Both the position numbers and the translations under genes were made by a program. From Bacteroidota bacterium (GTDB taxonomy: Bacteria; Bacteroidota; Bacteroidia; Chitinophagales; Chitinophagaceae): 6,584 nucleotides of DNA. How positions within the stretch are numbered: the first letter of the stretch is position 1; each line of letters starts with the position of its first letter. Shown in pieces: positions 5,278 to 6,584 of this stretch. The notes beneath the pieces were generated by a model. It ran no database searches and had not been told where the DNA came from. It worked only from the letters and a program-made list of their open reading frames with translations. Where the stretch lies: positions 1 through 6,584 of the forward strand of contig JAEZRB010000113.1 of the NCBI GenBank assembly GCA_023412975.1. The letters are read 5' to 3'.

Positions 5278-6114
5278 ATGGCATTAAGAAAATTTAAACC
5301 GATGACAGCCGGCACACGCTGGAGAATCGGTAACGCTTTTGCAGAGGTAACGACCAACGTGCCTGAAAAAAGCCTGGTAGAAGCAAAGCCCAGGACCGGC
5401 GGACGTAACTCATCCGGTCACCTGTCTATGCGCTACAGGGGTGGTGGCCACAAGAAGAAATACCGTATCATCGACTTCAAACGTGATAAGTCAGGTGTTG
5501 CAACGGTGCTTTCTATTGAATACGATCCAAACCGTACAGCATTTATCGCGCTGTTGCAATATGAAGATGGAGAGAAACGCTATATCATCGCACCGCAGGG
5601 ACTTGAAGTAGGTGCAAAGGTTGAAAGCGGTGACGCGGTAGCTCCCGAGGTAGGAAACGCACTCCAGATGAAGAATATGCCCCTTGGTACCAACGTGCAT
5701 AATATCGAAATGCAACCTGGCCAGGGTGGTAAGCTTGCCCGCAGTGCAGGATCAACCGCGCAGCTGACCAACAAGGAAGAGAAATACGCGGTATTGAAAA
5801 TGCCTTCTGGTGAGCTGAGAAAAGTATTGATCAATTGCTACGCGACCGTAGGTGTGGTGAGCAATAGCGATCATAGCCTGCAGAGCATGGGTAAAGCCGG
5901 CCGCAACAGGTGGAAGGGTATCAAGCCAAGAAACCGTGGTGTGGCAATGAACCCTGTAGATCACCCGATGGGTGGTGGTGAAGGTAAGGCTTCAGGTGGT
6001 CAGCCTCGCAGCAGGAACGGTCAGTATTCAAGAGGCTTGAAGACCAGGACGAAAGGAAAAGGTAGCGACAAGCTGATCATTCAACGTAAGAACGGAAGTA
6101 AGCTCGCAAAATAA
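5278..6114 (+). CDS. rplB: 50S ribosomal protein L2
   Basis: L2 is needed for subunit association and peptidyl-transferase activity. The 278-residue product compares with 273 in Escherichia coli. Clear family segments are GGRNSSGHLSMRYRGGGHKKK (41-61), EYDPNRTAFIALL (81-93), GTNVHNIEMQPGQGGKLARS (137-156), GKAGRNRWKG (205-214) and AMNPVDHPMGGGEG (223-236). His229 corresponds to the functionally critical His229 of Escherichia coli L2 (numbered there without the initiator Met). Two residues later, Escherichia coli has His and this protein has Met231; I recall Met as usual in Bacteroidota. The C-terminus is a basic, rRNA-binding tail. The start follows GAGTTTTAAAA with no Shine-Dalgarno and matches family starts (MALRKFKP). 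Confidence 0.99.
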   Translation: MALRKFKPMTAGTRWRIGNAFAEVTTNVPEKSLVEAKPRTGGRNSSGHLSMRYRGGGHKKKYRIIDFKRDKSGVATVLSIEYDPNRTAFIALLQYEDGEKRYIIAPQGLEVGAKVESGDAVAPEVGNALQMKNMPLGTNVHNIEMQPGQGGKLARSAGSTAQLTNKEEKYAVLKMPSGELRKVLINCYATVGVVSNSDHSLQSMGKAGRNRWKGIKPRNRGVAMNPVDHPMGGGEGKASGGQPRSRNGQYSRGLKTRTKGKGSDKLIIQRKNGSKLAK

Positions 6115-6211
6115 ATTTGAAAATGTGGCAATTTGAAAATTTGAAAATGGTTTTCAAATCCACAGAATAAAGAAAAGAATGACATTTTCAAATTATCAAA
6201 TTTTCAAATTA
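6114..6211 (+). repeat. TTTGAAAAT repeat copy 2 with inverted partner (rplB-rpsS spacer)
   Basis: The block 6114-6150 matches 4725-4761 at 34 of 37 positions. It folds as ATTTGAAAA (6139-6147) with TTTTCAAAT (6151-6159) over a TGG loop, and TGTGG (6124-6128) with CCACA (6160-6164). The left end AATTTGAAAATG (6114-6125), which starts in the rplB stop codon, is also perfectly complementary to CATTTTCAAATT (6183-6194). TTTTCAAATTA occurs twice in direct orientation (6185-6195 and 6201-6211). The element fills nearly the whole 108-base spacer and contains no obvious gene. Confidence 0.7.
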
Positions 6212-6222
6212 ACGAATTAACC

Positions 6223-6495
6223 ATGGCTCGTTCGATTAAAAAAGGTCCTTATGTAGCAGCACACCTCGAATCAAAGGTGGTCGCTATCAATGAAGGCAAA
6301 AACAAAAAAGGTGTTATCAAGACTTGGAGCCGTCGTTCCACTATTACACCGGATTTTGTGGGTCACACGTTTGCAGTGCACAACGGCCACAAGTTTATCC
6401 CGGTGTATGTAACGGAATTCATGGTTGGACACAAGCTGGGTGAGTTTGCACCCACCCGCCAGTTCAAAGGACACTCCAGCAAGAAAGGAGATTAA
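6223..6495 (+). CDS. rpsS: 30S ribosomal protein S19
   Basis: S19 sits in the 30S head, partners S13, and contacts the A-site tRNA region. The 90-residue product has the usual length of about 92. It starts ARSIKKGPYV (2-11), carries TWSRRSTITPDFVGHTFAVH (34-53), and shows the S19 signature VYVTEFMVGHKLGEFAPTR (61-79) followed by FKGH (81-84). The start follows AACGAATTAACC, again without Shine-Dalgarno. A second stop triplet (TAA at 6496-6498) immediately follows the first. Confidence 0.99.
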   Translation: MARSIKKGPYVAAHLESKVVAINEGKNKKGVIKTWSRRSTITPDFVGHTFAVHNGHKFIPVYVTEFMVGHKLGEFAPTRQFKGHSSKKGD

Positions 6496-6500
6496 TAAAT

Positions 6501-6528
6501 AGTCAGGAGTCGTTAGTCGGGGGTCGGA
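6501..6528 (+). repeat. Four tandem heptamers in the rpsS-rplV spacer
   Basis: AGTCAGG, AGTCGTT, AGTCGGG and GGTCGGA follow one another without gaps, each with GTC at positions 2-4. The last copies can pair weakly with CCCG (6533-6536) through CGGG (6518-6521). The array is too short and degenerate to assign a role; it resembles simple intergenic repeats. Confidence 0.4.
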
Positions 6529-6566
6529 AAAACCCGGTGCCAGGCTTCGAACTAAAAACAAAATAA

Positions 6567-6584
6567 ATGGAAGCAGTAGCAAAA
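6567..6584 (+). CDS. rplV: 50S ribosomal protein L22, first six codons (cut by window end)
   Basis: ATG at 6567 opens MEAVAK, preceded by the A-rich AAAAACAAAATAA seen before other genes here. The identification rests on gene order, since L22 follows S19 in the S10 operon, and on my recollection that Bacteroidota L22 proteins begin MEAVAKL. Too little is visible to confirm it by sequence alone. Confidence 0.85.

Noticed and set aside
6112..6119. TAAATTTG, an exact TAnnTTTG match at the rplB stop codon
   Set aside because: No TTG or TTTG lies at the required distance upstream, and the match arises from the TTTGAAAAT repeat.
6114..6211. CRISPR-like direct repeats
   Set aside because: The repeated units are short, AT-rich and in both orientations, with no regular spacers.

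Overview
The window comes from a bacterium of the phylum Bacteroidota, most likely near the Chitinophagaceae. Three things suggest this. No gene start is preceded by a Shine-Dalgarno sequence; the starts follow A-rich stretches. The clearest promoter has the Bacteroidota form TTTG-N20-TAnnTTTG. The ribosomal proteins carry residues I associate with that phylum, such as DHPMGGGEG in L2 and the L22 start MEAVAK. All genes are on the + strand.

Left part (1-2632): the 3' end of a gene for a secreted-type right-handed beta-helix protein with a C-terminal PA14-like domain, then a complete gene for a predicted lipoprotein diheme cytochrome c. A strong intrinsic terminator closes this part.

Right part (2672-6584): the start of the S10 ribosomal protein operon in the canonical order rpsJ (S10), rplC (L3), rplD (L4), rplW (L23), rplB (L2), rpsS (S19), rplV (L22, first six codons only). 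A good promoter lies between the terminator and rpsJ, and no terminator or convincing second promoter interrupts the series. The products assemble into both ribosomal subunits. S10 and S19 belong to the 30S head; L2, L3, L4 and L23 are early-binding 50S proteins at the peptidyl-transferase core and the exit tunnel.

The coding content is ordinary; the spacers are not. The gaps between ribosomal genes are 385, 41, 166, 89, 108 and 71 bases, and nearly all are dense in inverted repeats. The 385-base rpsJ-rplC gap holds a run of hairpins and a loop complementary to a downstream segment. The rplD-rplW and rplB-rpsS gaps share a TTTGAAAAT repeat whose few differing bases still pair, and the first also contains sequences fitting an H-type pseudoknot. 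The rplW-rplB gap folds into two neat hairpins, and the rpsS-rplV gap has four tandem heptamers. These could be dispersed intergenic repeats, cis-acting RNA structures, or both. I found no previously undescribed protein system here.
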